From Marinobacter pelagius (GTDB lineage Bacteria > Pseudomonadota > Gammaproteobacteria > Pseudomonadales > Oleiphilaceae), in the NCBI RefSeq assembly GCF_003315345.1, contig NZ_QNRO01000001.1:1-64000 (forward strand): 64,000 nt of DNA, given 5' to 3'. The stretch's first letter is position 1. Every line of letters starts with the position of its first letter. The position numbers were made by a program, and so were the translations under genes. Shown one piece after another: positions 51,198 through 59,983 of this stretch. The notes beneath the pieces were generated by a model that saw only the letters and a list, made by a program, of their open reading frames with translations, had not been told where the DNA came from and made no database searches.

Positions 51198-54100
51198 ATG
51201 ACCGCCGATACACCTCAACTCGACAACTACAAACTCGAGGATCGCTACCTGCGCGACTCCGGGCGTGTGTTCCTGACCGGGACCCAGGCCCTGGTGCGGA
51301 TACCCCTGATGCAGGCAGCCCTGGACCGCAAGCACGGCCTGAATACCGCCGGCATGGTCAGTGGCTACCGGGGATCTCCGCTCGGCGCCTACGACCAGGC
51401 GCTCTGGCAGGCCAAGGATCTGCTCGACCAGAATCGCATCGACTTTGTCCCCGCCATCAACGAGGACCTTGCCGCCACCATCATGCTGGGCACCCAGCAG
51501 GTGGAAACCGATGAGGATCGCCAGGTCGATGGCGTGTTTGGCCTCTGGTATGGCAAGGGGCCCGGCGTGGACCGCGCCGGCGATGCCCTCAAGCATGGCA
51601 CTACCTATGGCAGCTCGCCCAACGGCGGCGTGCTGGTGGTGGCCGGTGACGACCACGGCTGTGTCTCGTCCTCCATGCCGCACCAGTCCGACGTGGCGTT
51701 CATGAGCTTCTTCATGCCCACCATCAATCCGGCCAACATTGCCGAGTACCTGGAATTTGGCCTCTGGGGTTACGCCCTGTCCCGTTACAGCGGCTGCTGG
51801 GTCGGCTTCAAGGCCATTTCCGAGACCGTGGAGAGCGCCGCTTCGGTGGAGCTGCCGCCGCTGCCCGAGTTCAAGACACCGGAAGATTTCACCCCACCGG
51901 CGGATGGCCTCCACTACCGCTGGCCGGATCTGCCCGGGCCCCAGCTGGAAACCCGCATCGAGCACAAGCTGGCGGCGGTGCAGGCCTTTGCCCGCGCCAA
52001 TCCCATCGACCGCTGCCTGTACAACAACCCGCAGGCCCGGTTCGGTATCGTCACCACCGGTAAGGGCTACCTGGATCTGCTGGAAGCGCTGGAGCTGCTG
52101 GGTATCGATGAAGCCCGGGCCGCCGATCTGGGGCTGGATATCTACAAGGTGGGTATGGTCTGGCCCCTGGAGCGTCGCGGCATCCTGAACTTTGTCCATG
52201 GCAAGCAGGAAGTGCTGGTGATCGAGGAGAAGCGGGGCATCATCGAGAGCCAGATCAAGGAATACATGTCCGAGCCGGACCGTCCAGGCGAGGTGCTGAT
52301 CACCGGTAAGCAGGACGAGAGCGGCAAGCCGCTGATGCCCTACGTCGGCGAGCTCAGCCCGAAACTGGTGGCCGGCTACCTGGCGGCCCGTCTGACCCGT
52401 TTTTTTGACGTGGACTTCAGCGAACAGCTCAGGGCCATCAACGAGATGACCAGCGCCAAGGACCCTGGCGGGGTTCGGCGCCTGCCGTATTTCTGCTCCG
52501 GCTGCCCTCACAATACTTCCACCAAGGTGCCGGAGGGCAGCAAGGCTCTGGCCGGTATCGGCTGCCATTTCATGGCGTCCTGGATGGGACGGAACACCGA
52601 GTCCCTGATCCAGATGGGTGGTGAAGGGGTCAACTGGATCGGCAAGAGCCGGTATACCGGTAACCCCCATGTCTTCCAGAACCTGGGAGAGGGTACCTAT
52701 TTCCATTCCGGTTCGATGGCCATTCGCCAGGCAGTGGCTGCCGGTATCAACATCACCTACAAGATCCTGTTCAACGACGCGGTGGCCATGACCGGCGGCC
52801 AGCCGGTGGACGGGCAGATCACCGTACCCATGATCGCCCAGCAAGTCGCTTCCGAAGGCGTCAAGCGGGTGGTGGTGCTCAGTGACGAACCGGAGAAGTA
52901 CAAGGGGCACGAAGGGCTGTTCCCGAGTGATGTGACCTTCCATGACCGATCCGAGCTGGATCAGGTGCAGCGGGAGCTGCGGGACATTCCCGGCTGCACC
53001 GTGCTGATCTACGACCAGACCTGTGCCGCGGAGAAGCGCCGTCGTCGCAAGCGTGGCCAGTTCCCGGACCCGGCCAAGCGGGCCTACATCAACCACCATG
53101 TGTGCGAGGGCTGTGGTGACTGCTCGGTGCAGTCCAACTGCCTGTCGGTGGTGCCGCGCCAGACTGAACTGGGCCGCAAGCGCAAGATCGATCAGTCCTC
53201 CTGCAACAAGGACTTTTCCTGTGTCACCGGCTTCTGCCCGAGCTTTGTCACCATCGAGGGTGGCCAGCTGCGCAAGTCCCGGGGTGTGGATACCGGCTCG
53301 GTGCTGACCAGGCGCCTTGAGAGCCTGCCGCAGCCCTCCCTGCCGGCCCTGGACGGCTCGTTCGACCTGCTGGTCGGCGGCGTTGGCGGCACCGGCGTGG
53401 TGACCGTGGGCCAGCTGATCACCATGGCGGCGCATCTGGAATCCCGGGGTGCCTCGGTGCTGGACTTCATGGGCTTCGCCCAGAAGGGCGGCACGGTGTT
53501 GAGCTATGTGCGCATGGCGCCGTCCCCGGACAAGCTGCACCAGGTGCGTATCAGCAACGGCCAGGCGGATGCCGTCATTGCCTGCGACATGGTGGTGGCC
53601 TCCTCCCAGAAAGCGCTGAGCGTGCTGCGTCCGGAACATACCCGGGTGGTGGCCAACAGGGCGGAGTTGCCGACGGCGGACTATGTCCTGTACCGGGATG
53701 CGGACATGCAGGCGGACAAGCGCCTGGGTCTGATCCGCGACGCGGTGGGTGACGACCGGTTTGATGCCCTGGACGCGAACGGCATTGCCGAGAAGCTGAT
53801 GGGCGACACCGTGTTCTCCAACGTGATGATGCTCGGCTTCGCCTGGCAGAAAGGCCTGCTGCCGTTGTCCGAGGCGGCCCTGATGCGGGCCATCGAGCTC
53901 AATGGCGTGGCCATCGAGCGCAACAAGGAAGCGTTCGGCTGGGGCCGGGTTGCGGCGGTCGATCCGAAAGTGATTGATGACCTGCTTAATCCCGTCAGTG
54001 AGCCGGTGGAAGTCCGGCCGGAGCCGAACCTGGATCAGCTGCTCGAGACCCGTTACCAGCATCTGGTGAAGTACCAGAACCGGCGCTGGGCCGACAGCTA

Positions 54101-54716
54101 CCGGGACCTGGTGGCGCGTGTGCGTCAGGCCGAGCAGGGCATCGATCAGCAGGAACTGCTGCTGACCCGCACAGTTGCCGAGCAGCTGTACCGGTTCATG
54201 GCCTACAAGGACGAGTACGAAGTGGCTCGCCTGTTTGCCGAGACCGATTTCATGAAGGAGGTGGAGAAAACCTTCGAGGGCGACTTCAAGGTGCATTTCC
54301 ACCTGGCGCCGCCGATCCTCAACCGTGGCACCGATGCCCGTGGCCGGCCGCAGAAGCGGCAGTTCGGGCCCTGGATGTTCCGGGCCTTCAAGCTGCTGGC
54401 GAAACTGCGTGGCCTGCGCGGCACCGCGCTGGATCCGTTCCGTCATTCCGCGGACCGGAAGCTGGACCGTGCACTGCTGGCGGACTACCGCCAACTGGCG
54501 GGGCGTATCGGTCGCGAACTGAGCGCGGACAATCACGAAACCTTCCTGCAACTGGCGGAACTACCGGCGGACGTTCGTGGCTTCGGTCCGGTCCGGGAGC
54601 AGGCGGTTGAAGCGATCCGGGAGCGCCAGCAGCAATTGCTCAAGGCGCTGGATACCGGCCGCCCGACTCTGATTCGAACCAAGCCGGCCGGCGAGAAGGA
54701 GGAATCCCATGTTTGA
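51198..54716 (+). CDS. Fused indolepyruvate-type 2-oxoacid:ferredoxin oxidoreductase (IorAB fusion)
   Basis: Oxidatively decarboxylates an aryl-2-oxoacid (indolepyruvate or phenylpyruvate in characterised relatives) to the arylacetyl-CoA, passing electrons to ferredoxin. The 1172-residue chain joins the parts that archaea carry as IorA and IorB. Order: pyrimidine-type N-terminal domain (about 20-200), ThDP domain around 430-560 (GIGCHFMASWMG, NDAVAMTGGQP), Fe-S segment with Cys636/639/642/648 and a second Cys cluster (CNKDFSCVTGFC), then the gamma domain (LLVGGVGGTGVVTVGQL) and a helical C terminus. CTGGAGG decides the ATG at 51198. It overlaps the aminotransferase gene by 8 bp. Confidence 0.9.
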   Translation: MTADTPQLDNYKLEDRYLRDSGRVFLTGTQALVRIPLMQAALDRKHGLNTAGMVSGYRGSPLGAYDQALWQAKDLLDQNRIDFVPAINEDLAATIMLGTQQVETDEDRQVDGVFGLWYGKGPGVDRAGDALKHGTTYGSSPNGGVLVVAGDDHGCVSSSMPHQSDVAFMSFFMPTINPANIAEYLEFGLWGYALSRYSGCWVGFKAISETVESAASVELPPLPEFKTPEDFTPPADGLHYRWPDLPGPQLETRIEHKLAAVQAFARANPIDRCLYNNPQARFGIVTTGKGYLDLLEALELLGIDEARAADLGLDIYKVGMVWPLERRGILNFVHGKQEVLVIEEKRGIIESQIKEYMSEPDRPGEVLITGKQDESGKPLMPYVGELSPKLVAGYLAARLTRFFDVDFSEQLRAINEMTSAKDPGGVRRLPYFCSGCPHNTSTKVPEGSKALAGIGCHFMASWMGRNTESLIQMGGEGVNWIGKSRYTGNPHVFQNLGEGTYFHSGSMAIRQAVAAGINITYKILFNDAVAMTGGQPVDGQITVPMIAQQVASEGVKRVVVLSDEPEKYKGHEGLFPSDVTFHDRSELDQVQRELRDIPGCTVLIYDQTCAAEKRRRRKRGQFPDPAKRAYINHHVCEGCGDCSVQSNCLSVVPRQTELGRKRKIDQSSCNKDFSCVTGFCPSFVTIEGGQLRKSRGVDTGSVLTRRLESLPQPSLPALDGSFDLLVGGVGGTGVVTVGQLITMAAHLESRGASVLDFMGFAQKGGTVLSYVRMAPSPDKLHQVRISNGQADAVIACDMVVASSQKALSVLRPEHTRVVANRAELPTADYVLYRDADMQADKRLGLIRDAVGDDRFDALDANGIAEKLMGDTVFSNVMMLGFAWQKGLLPLSEAALMRAIELNGVAIERNKEAFGWGRVAAVDPKVIDDLLNPVSEPVEVRPEPNLDQLLETRYQHLVKYQNRRWADSYRDLVARVRQAEQGIDQQELLLTRTVAEQLYRFMAYKDEYEVARLFAETDFMKEVEKTFEGDFKVHFHLAPPILNRGTDARGRPQKRQFGPWMFRAFKLLAKLRGLRGTALDPFRHSADRKLDRALLADYRQLAGRIGRELSADNHETFLQLAELPADVRGFGPVREQAVEAIRERQQQLLKALDTGRPTLIRTKPAGEKEESHV

Positions 54717-55890
54717 GGCTCTGAAACCACTGCCACAGGACCCGATTCTCCAGTTGATGCAGACCTTCCGGGAGGACCCTCGGGAGCACAAGATTGACCT
54801 GGGTATTGGCGTCTACAAGGACGACGCCGGCAATACGCCGATCATGGCCGCCGTGCACCAGGCCGAACGTCGGCTGTTGGAGAGCGAATCCACCAAAAGC
54901 TACGTCGGCCCCGCCGGCTCGCCGGGTTTCGGTCGCGTCATGGCCGACCTGGTGATGGGTGAGGGCAGCTCCCTGGTGCGGGACGGCCGGGTAGCCGTGG
55001 TCCAGACTCCGGGTGGCTGTGGAGCCCTGCGGATGGCGGCGGAGTTCCTGCGCCTGTGCCGTGACAATGCCACTGTATGGGTCAGCACCCCGACCTGGGG
55101 TAACCATCTGCCCCTCCTCGGTGGGGCCGGCCTTAACATCCGGGAATATCCCTACCTCGATCCGGCAACCCTGCAGGTAGACTTCGCCGCCATGCTGGAA
55201 AGCCTGGCCCAGGCGGAGGCCGGTGATGTGGTCCTGCTGCACGGCTGCTGCCACAACCCGTCCGGCGCGGATCTGACCTTCGAGCAGTGGCAGCAGGTGA
55301 CCGACCTGGTGCTGGAAAAGGGATTGCTGCCGTTTGTGGATATGGCCTACCAGGGCCTGGGTGACGGTCTGGAGGCGGATGCCGCCGGTCTGCGCCACAT
55401 GGCTGTCCGGGTGCCGGAAATGATCGTGGCGGCCTCCTGCTCCAAGAATTTTGGCCTGTACCGGGAGCGCACCGGTGCCCTGATGCTGATGGGGGCCACC
55501 GACAGCGTCACCTCGGCGGCCAACAGCCAGTTGCTCAGTGTCATCCGTTCCCATTACTCCATGCCGCCGGCCCATGGCGCGGCCATCGTGGAAACCATCC
55601 TCGGGGACGAGGCCCTGCGCGCCAACTGGCAGCTGGAGCTGGCAGGTATGTGTGACCGCATTCTCGGTTTGCGCCGGGCCTTTGCCGAAGCACTGGCGCC
55701 GGCCGGCGATTTCGGATTCATCGCACGCCAGCGGGGCATGTTCTCGTTCCTGGGCATTTCCCCCGCGCAGGTTCGCCGGCTTCGGGAGGAGTATGGCATC
55801 TACATGCTGGAGTCGAGTCGGGTCAATGTGGCCGGGTTGAATGATCGCACCTTGCCGGTCGTCGCCGAGGCAATCCGGACCATTCTCTGA
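54709..55890 (+). CDS. Aromatic/aspartate-type aminotransferase (class I)
   Basis: A PLP enzyme of the AspC/TyrB branch, interconverting an amino acid and its 2-oxoacid. The 393 residues start MFEALKPLPQDPILQLM, typical of this family. PLP Lys246 lies in SCSKNFGLYRERTG, and the substrate carboxylate arginine is in the C-terminal SSRVNVAGL stretch. HGCCHNPSGADLT and VDMAYQGLGDGLE are also typical. Translational coupling to the oxidoreductase (ATGTTTGA overlap) suggests that it supplies arylpyruvate from tyrosine, phenylalanine or tryptophan. Substrate is inferred. Confidence 0.9.
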   Translation: MFEALKPLPQDPILQLMQTFREDPREHKIDLGIGVYKDDAGNTPIMAAVHQAERRLLESESTKSYVGPAGSPGFGRVMADLVMGEGSSLVRDGRVAVVQTPGGCGALRMAAEFLRLCRDNATVWVSTPTWGNHLPLLGGAGLNIREYPYLDPATLQVDFAAMLESLAQAEAGDVVLLHGCCHNPSGADLTFEQWQQVTDLVLEKGLLPFVDMAYQGLGDGLEADAAGLRHMAVRVPEMIVAASCSKNFGLYRERTGALMLMGATDSVTSAANSQLLSVIRSHYSMPPAHGAAIVETILGDEALRANWQLELAGMCDRILGLRRAFAEALAPAGDFGFIARQRGMFSFLGISPAQVRRLREEYGIYMLESSRVNVAGLNDRTLPVVAEAIRTIL

Positions 55891-55938
55891 TTCTGTCCGT
55901 CCGACTTTCCGACAAAAACAACTATTTCGGAGTAGTAC

Positions 55939-57321
55939 ATGACTAACCAAACAAAACCGCACCAGCAGGCTTCGAACCTCTGGTCTTCGCGTCTTGCGTT
56001 TATCCTGGCTGCCGCCGGTTCTGCCGTAGGGCTGGGCAATATCTGGAAGTTCCCGTACATCACCGGCGAACACGGTGGCGGGGCTTTCGTTCTGGTCTAC
56101 CTGGTGTGTATCGCCATTATCGGTGTGCCGGTGCTGATTGCCGAGACCATGATTGGTCGCCGTGGCGGGCAGAGCCCGGTGGCCACGATGCGGTCACTGA
56201 CCCAATCCGAGGGCACCGGCCGGGGCTGGCGGGCCATTGGCTGGAACGGGGTGATTGCCTCCTTCCTGGTCCTGTCCTTCTACTCGGTGATTGGTGGCTG
56301 GGCCCTGGTCTATATCGGCAAAGCTGCCGCCGGCCTGTTTACCGGCGCTGACGCGGAAACCATCGGCGGTCAGTTCGGTAACCTGCTGGCCAACCCCTGG
56401 GAATTGCTGCTCTGGCACAGTGTGTTCATGGCCATCGTGGTGCTTATCGTCGGTCGCGGTATCCGGTCAGGGCTTGAGCGGGCGGTCAACACCCTGATGC
56501 CGCTGTTGTTCATCCTGCTGGTAGTAATGGTGTTCTATGCCATGAATTCCGGCAGTTTCGGCCGGGCGGTGGACTTCATGTTCGCCCCGGACTTCAGCAA
56601 GCTCACCACCAAGGGCGTACTGGTAGCGTTGGGTCATGCCGCCTTCACGCTGAGCATCGGTATCGGCGTGCTGATGGCGTACGGCTCCTATCTGCCAAAG
56701 AAGATCAATATTGCCCGTACCGCCATGACCATCGCCGTGCTCGACACCAGTGTTGCCCTGCTGGCGGGGCTGGCAATCTTCCCGCTGGTGTTTGCCAACG
56801 GCCTGGAGCCGGGCACCGGCCCGGGGCTGATTTTCGTGACCCTGCCGCTGGCCTTCGGGCAGATGACCGGCGGTGTGCTGTTCGGGGTGATCTTTTTCGC
56901 GCTGTTGCTGGTGGCTGCGGTCACCTCGGCCATTTCCATGCTGGAGCCGGTGGTGGAGTGGCTTGAGGAGCACAAGGGCATCAACCGTTTCAAGAGTGCG
57001 CTGACCGGCGGGCTGGCGATCTGGTTCGTGGGCATCGGTACGGTGTTGTCGTTCAACGTCTGGTCCGATGTCCACCCGTTGGGCTTCCTGGCCTTATTCG
57101 AGGGCAAGACCGTGTTCGATCTGCTGGACTTCCTGGTGTCGAACCTGATGATGCCCCTGGGCGGGCTCGCGATTGCCCTGTTTGCCGGCTGGGCCATGCG
57201 CCGTGAAGGTCTGATGGAAGATATCGGTTTGCGGGGCGGTGTCTACCGGAGCTTCATGATTGTGCTGCGGTACCTGACACCGGCCGGTATTCTGGTGGTG
57301 TTCCTCTACAACCTCATTTGA
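55939..57321 (+). CDS. Sodium-dependent transporter, NSS (SNF) family
   Basis: A secondary transporter that takes up amino acids or amines with sodium. The 460-residue protein has about twelve membrane helices. The unwound first helix with the sodium and substrate contacts reads SAVGLGNIWKFPYITGEHGGGAF. Because it follows the aminotransferase by 48 bp on the same strand, an aromatic amino acid is a reasonable substrate; family members such as TnaT and LeuT take tryptophan or leucine. Substrate unproven. Confidence 0.92.
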   Translation: MTNQTKPHQQASNLWSSRLAFILAAAGSAVGLGNIWKFPYITGEHGGGAFVLVYLVCIAIIGVPVLIAETMIGRRGGQSPVATMRSLTQSEGTGRGWRAIGWNGVIASFLVLSFYSVIGGWALVYIGKAAAGLFTGADAETIGGQFGNLLANPWELLLWHSVFMAIVVLIVGRGIRSGLERAVNTLMPLLFILLVVMVFYAMNSGSFGRAVDFMFAPDFSKLTTKGVLVALGHAAFTLSIGIGVLMAYGSYLPKKINIARTAMTIAVLDTSVALLAGLAIFPLVFANGLEPGTGPGLIFVTLPLAFGQMTGGVLFGVIFFALLLVAAVTSAISMLEPVVEWLEEHKGINRFKSALTGGLAIWFVGIGTVLSFNVWSDVHPLGFLALFEGKTVFDLLDFLVSNLMMPLGGLAIALFAGWAMRREGLMEDIGLRGGVYRSFMIVLRYLTPAGILVVFLYNLI

Positions 57322-57327
57322 TCTGAA

Positions 57328-57399
57328 AGATGGGGCGCTCTGACGGCGCCCCGACTCGCCGAAAGGCTCACACCGGTTCGCCGACCGCTGTGAGCCTTT
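57328..57399. terminator. Hairpins between the NSS transporter and paaX-family gene
   Basis: Two inverted repeats lie between convergent genes. GGGGCGC / GCGCCCC is within 57332-57353. A perfect 11-bp stem AAAGGCTCACA (57362-57372) / TGTGAGCCTTT (57389-57399) overlaps the paaX-family stop codon. Neither has a long T run, so termination is likely but not certain. Confidence 0.45.
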
Positions 57400-58342
57400 C
57401 TTCGTTCTCGTCACTGGTATCCTGCAGGCCGCCGAACCGGCGGTAGAACTTGTCGTTCGGTCCGGGCAGCGGACCGGAGGCATTCTCCAGGGTCTCATCC
57501 AGCCACTTTTCAGCGCGCGCGTAGATGTGACGGTACAGGTTCCGGCACAGCTGCTTGGCGCTGCGACCTTCCCAGTCTCCTGGCAGCAATTCCTCGGGCA
57601 GCAACGGATCCCGCAGCAGGATCTTCCGGTACTCGTGGATTAGCAGGATGCGCAGGGTGAGACACTCGGCAGGGGTCAGGTCATCCTCGCTCTGCAGTTC
57701 CCGCCAGACCGGACGGAATTGCGACAGGAAACGCCGGTAGCGCCCGCCCAGCTCGTCCAGGTTCCAGCTTTCACGAACCTGTAACCGCAGGGCCTTGGAG
57801 CTCTTCTGCTCCATGGGTACGGTTTCCATGACGATGGTGTCTTCCAGGGCGCCCCATTCCTGGAGCAGCGGCAGCAGTTCGTTGCGGGTGAAGCGCGGGT
57901 GCTCCATCACGCCCGGTGCCATGCTGCCGAAGCTCAGCCATTTCAGTTCTTCCCGGACTTTTTGTTTCAGGTCGGGCGCCAGCTGGTTGAGGTAAACCAG
58001 GCACCAGCTGCCACTCCATTCCCGGGTCGAGAGGCTGTAGACGTGCTGGAAAGCCTGCTCGAACCGGCGCAGACCGGGGCCGGTCAGGCTGTAGTAGCTG
58101 CAGCGTCCGACCTTTTCTGTCTGCAACCAGGATTCCTGCACCAGCCGGTATACCGAGGTGCGGACCAGCCGCTGGCTGATGCCCATGGGTTCCACCAGCT
58201 TCATCAGGCTGCCCAGCCACACGGTCCCTCCCCGGGGAACGATGGCGTCACCGTAAATGGTGATGATCAGCGAGCCGGCGCGAAGCGGTCGTTTCTTCTG
58301 GAAGTTGAGGACGAGCTGCTCAAGCTGGTTTTTTGCAGACAT
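57368..58342 (-). CDS. PaaX-family transcriptional repressor
   Basis: PaaX represses phenylacetate catabolic genes and is released by phenylacetyl-CoA. The 324-residue protein starts with the family's winged helix (about 15-85): LRAGSLIITIYGDAIVPRGGTVWLGSL, then ISQRLVRTSVYRLVQESWL and GRCSYYSLTGPGLRRFE. The central domain and the C-terminal PLLPEELLPGDWEGRSAKQL are typical (E. coli PaaX 316 residues). The last about 25 residues are acidic. It is divergent from the Liv-type importer, which it probably controls. No paa genes lie in the window. Confidence 0.88.
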   Translation of the reverse strand: MSAKNQLEQLVLNFQKKRPLRAGSLIITIYGDAIVPRGGTVWLGSLMKLVEPMGISQRLVRTSVYRLVQESWLQTEKVGRCSYYSLTGPGLRRFEQAFQHVYSLSTREWSGSWCLVYLNQLAPDLKQKVREELKWLSFGSMAPGVMEHPRFTRNELLPLLQEWGALEDTIVMETVPMEQKSSKALRLQVRESWNLDELGGRYRRFLSQFRPVWRELQSEDDLTPAECLTLRILLIHEYRKILLRDPLLPEELLPGDWEGRSAKQLCRNLYRHIYARAEKWLDETLENASGPLPGPNDKFYRRFGGLQDTSDENEERLTAVGEPV

Positions 58343-58752
58343 AGGCTTCTTGTCGGTTATCGGTTATCAAATATCAGGAATTACGAATCTGATACGTATT
58401 ATGCGGTTCCTGTGTGTCACGTAAAGCATTCAGTACTGTGTCGCCTGACTGGCGCCTTGGACCATGGTCGGCTTTACTGTGAGAACCTGTCAGGTAGTCA
58501 ACCAAATCGGTTGACACGGATATTATGATACAATAATGTCCATTGATATTCGTCAACGGTATCGAATTTTGCCATTGATGGAGATCAGGGAGCTGATTGA
58601 TCAGGGATGAGCACACAAATATAAAGCTGACAACGGGTCGAAGGGTGACTGAAATGACACAGAAGTCAGAGCCAGGCTCTCGATCGTTGTTTTACTTCTG
58701 AGCAATGGATGGGGGGCAAGCAAGCCCCGCACAATTCGGGAGAACAAAAACA
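58343..58752. promoter_or_regulatory. Divergent control region between the PaaX-family gene and the Liv operon
   Basis: This 410-bp A+T-rich gap holds no gene. TTGACA at 58511-58516 is a perfect -35, but its best -10 partner (TAATGT, 17-bp spacer) is poor. A 24-bp dyad overlaps it: GGATATTAT (58518-58526) and ATAATGTCC (58533-58541), one mismatch. Outer arms GTTGAC (58510-58515) and GTCAAC (58552-58557) surround it. A second palindrome, ATACGTAT, is at 58392-58399 near paaX. The dyads are candidate repressor operators. The binding-protein gene has GGGAG about 10 bases before its ATG. Confidence 0.45.
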
Positions 58753-59907
58753 ATGCTTAAGACAATTCTGCGTCGCACGGGAAAATTTGCGGCTATCGCA
58801 GCCGCCGGTCTGGTCATGAGTGCCCAGGCTGCAGAGCCGATCAAGATCGGATCGTTCCTGTCAGTAACCGGCCCCGCCTCCTTCCTGGGGGATCCGGAAC
58901 TGAAAACTCTGGAAATGTACGTTGAGAAGATCAACGAAGAAGGTGGCGTTCTGGGACGCCAGCTGGAGCTGATCCACTACGATGACGTGGGTAATGCTTC
59001 CAACGCCCGTAACTTTGCCAGCCGCCTGATCCGTTCCGATCGTGTCGACATCATCGTCGGCGGTAGCACCACCGGTGCCACCATGGCGGCCGTGCCCCTG
59101 GTAGAGCAGGCCAAGATCCCCTTTATCTCTCTGGCAGGTGCGGTGGTTATCACCACTCCGGTCAAGGAATGGGTTTTCAAGACTCCCCAGTCTGACCGCA
59201 TGGCGGCCGAGCGTATCCTCGCGGATATGAAGGATCGCGGTATCACCAAGATCGGTCTGATCTCCGGAACCGGCGGTTTTGGTTCTTCCGGCCGTACCCA
59301 GACCCTCGAGGTTGCTGAAAAGATGGGTATCGAGGTTCTGGCTGACGAGACCTACAGCGGCTCCGATACCGATATGACCGCCCAGCTCACCAACATCCGT
59401 AATACCGATGGTGTCGAGGCGGTGCTTAACTTCGGCTTCGGTCAGGGACCGGCCATCGTCACCCGCAACTATGATCAGCTGGGAATCGAGCTGCCGTTCT
59501 ATCAGTCCCACGGGGTGGCCTCCGACAGCTTCCTCGAGCTGGCAGGTGATGCCGCCGAAGGTCTCCGTCTGCCTGCGTCCCCCCTGCTGGTACCGGACTC
59601 TCTTCCGGAAGACGATCCCCAGAAAGACGTGGTCCAGAGCTACAAGGCCGAGTATGAGGCCCGCTGGGATTCCAAGGTCTCCACTTTCGGTGCCTACGCC
59701 TATGACGGCCTGATGCTGGCAGTCCAGGCCATCGAAGCCGCCGGCTCCACCGACAAGGAAGCCGTGCGCGAAGCACTGGAGAACATCCAGGGCTATGTGG
59801 GCGTGACCGGTGTCTACAACATGTCCCCAGAAGATCACAATGGCCTTGAAGCCGACTCCTTCCGCATGCTGGAAGTGCAGAACGGCGACTGGAAGCTCGT
59901 TAACTGA
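58753..59907 (+). CDS. Liv-type ABC transporter substrate-binding protein
   Basis: A periplasmic binding protein of the branched-chain amino acid/amide/aromatic family (Peripla_BP_6). The signal peptide covers residues 1-26 and ends SAQA before AEPIKIG. The 384-residue protein has the two-lobed fold starting IKIGSFLSVTGPASFLGDPELKTLEMYVEKIN, with VDIIVGGSTTGATMAAVPLVEQAKIPFIS and a C-terminal YVGVTGVYNMSPEDHNG. Family members bind leucine, benzoate-type aromatics or amides, so the ligand cannot be named from sequence. It is the first gene of the Liv operon. Confidence 0.9.
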   Translation: MLKTILRRTGKFAAIAAAGLVMSAQAAEPIKIGSFLSVTGPASFLGDPELKTLEMYVEKINEEGGVLGRQLELIHYDDVGNASNARNFASRLIRSDRVDIIVGGSTTGATMAAVPLVEQAKIPFISLAGAVVITTPVKEWVFKTPQSDRMAAERILADMKDRGITKIGLISGTGGFGSSGRTQTLEVAEKMGIEVLADETYSGSDTDMTAQLTNIRNTDGVEAVLNFGFGQGPAIVTRNYDQLGIELPFYQSHGVASDSFLELAGDAAEGLRLPASPLLVPDSLPEDDPQKDVVQSYKAEYEARWDSKVSTFGAYAYDGLMLAVQAIEAAGSTDKEAVREALENIQGYVGVTGVYNMSPEDHNGLEADSFRMLEVQNGDWKLVN

Positions 59908-59928
59908 TCGATCCATCAAGCAGTAAAC

Positions 59929-59961
59929 CGTCTTCCCGTCCCGTTTCTGGGCGGGAAGACG
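59929..59961 (+). promoter_or_regulatory. Strong hairpin between binding-protein and permease genes
   Basis: A perfect 10-bp stem CGTCTTCCCG (59929-59938) / CGGGAAGACG (59952-59961), extended inside by CCC/GGG. No T run follows. In binding-protein operons such hairpins often stabilise the upstream mRNA or give partial termination, so that more binding protein than permease is made. Role here inferred. Confidence 0.65.
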
Positions 59962-59983
59962 CTGTCCGACCGGAACCACGGCT

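Noticed and set aside
51177..54551. A 1124-codon open frame on the minus strand opposite the oxidoreductase gene
   Set aside because: It is a codon-bias shadow in high G+C DNA: rich in His, Gln and Arg, no family resemblance, no ribosome binding site, and it lies exactly opposite a recognisable gene. Similar long antisense frames opposite leuA, prfC, murF, ftsA and secA were dropped for the same reason.
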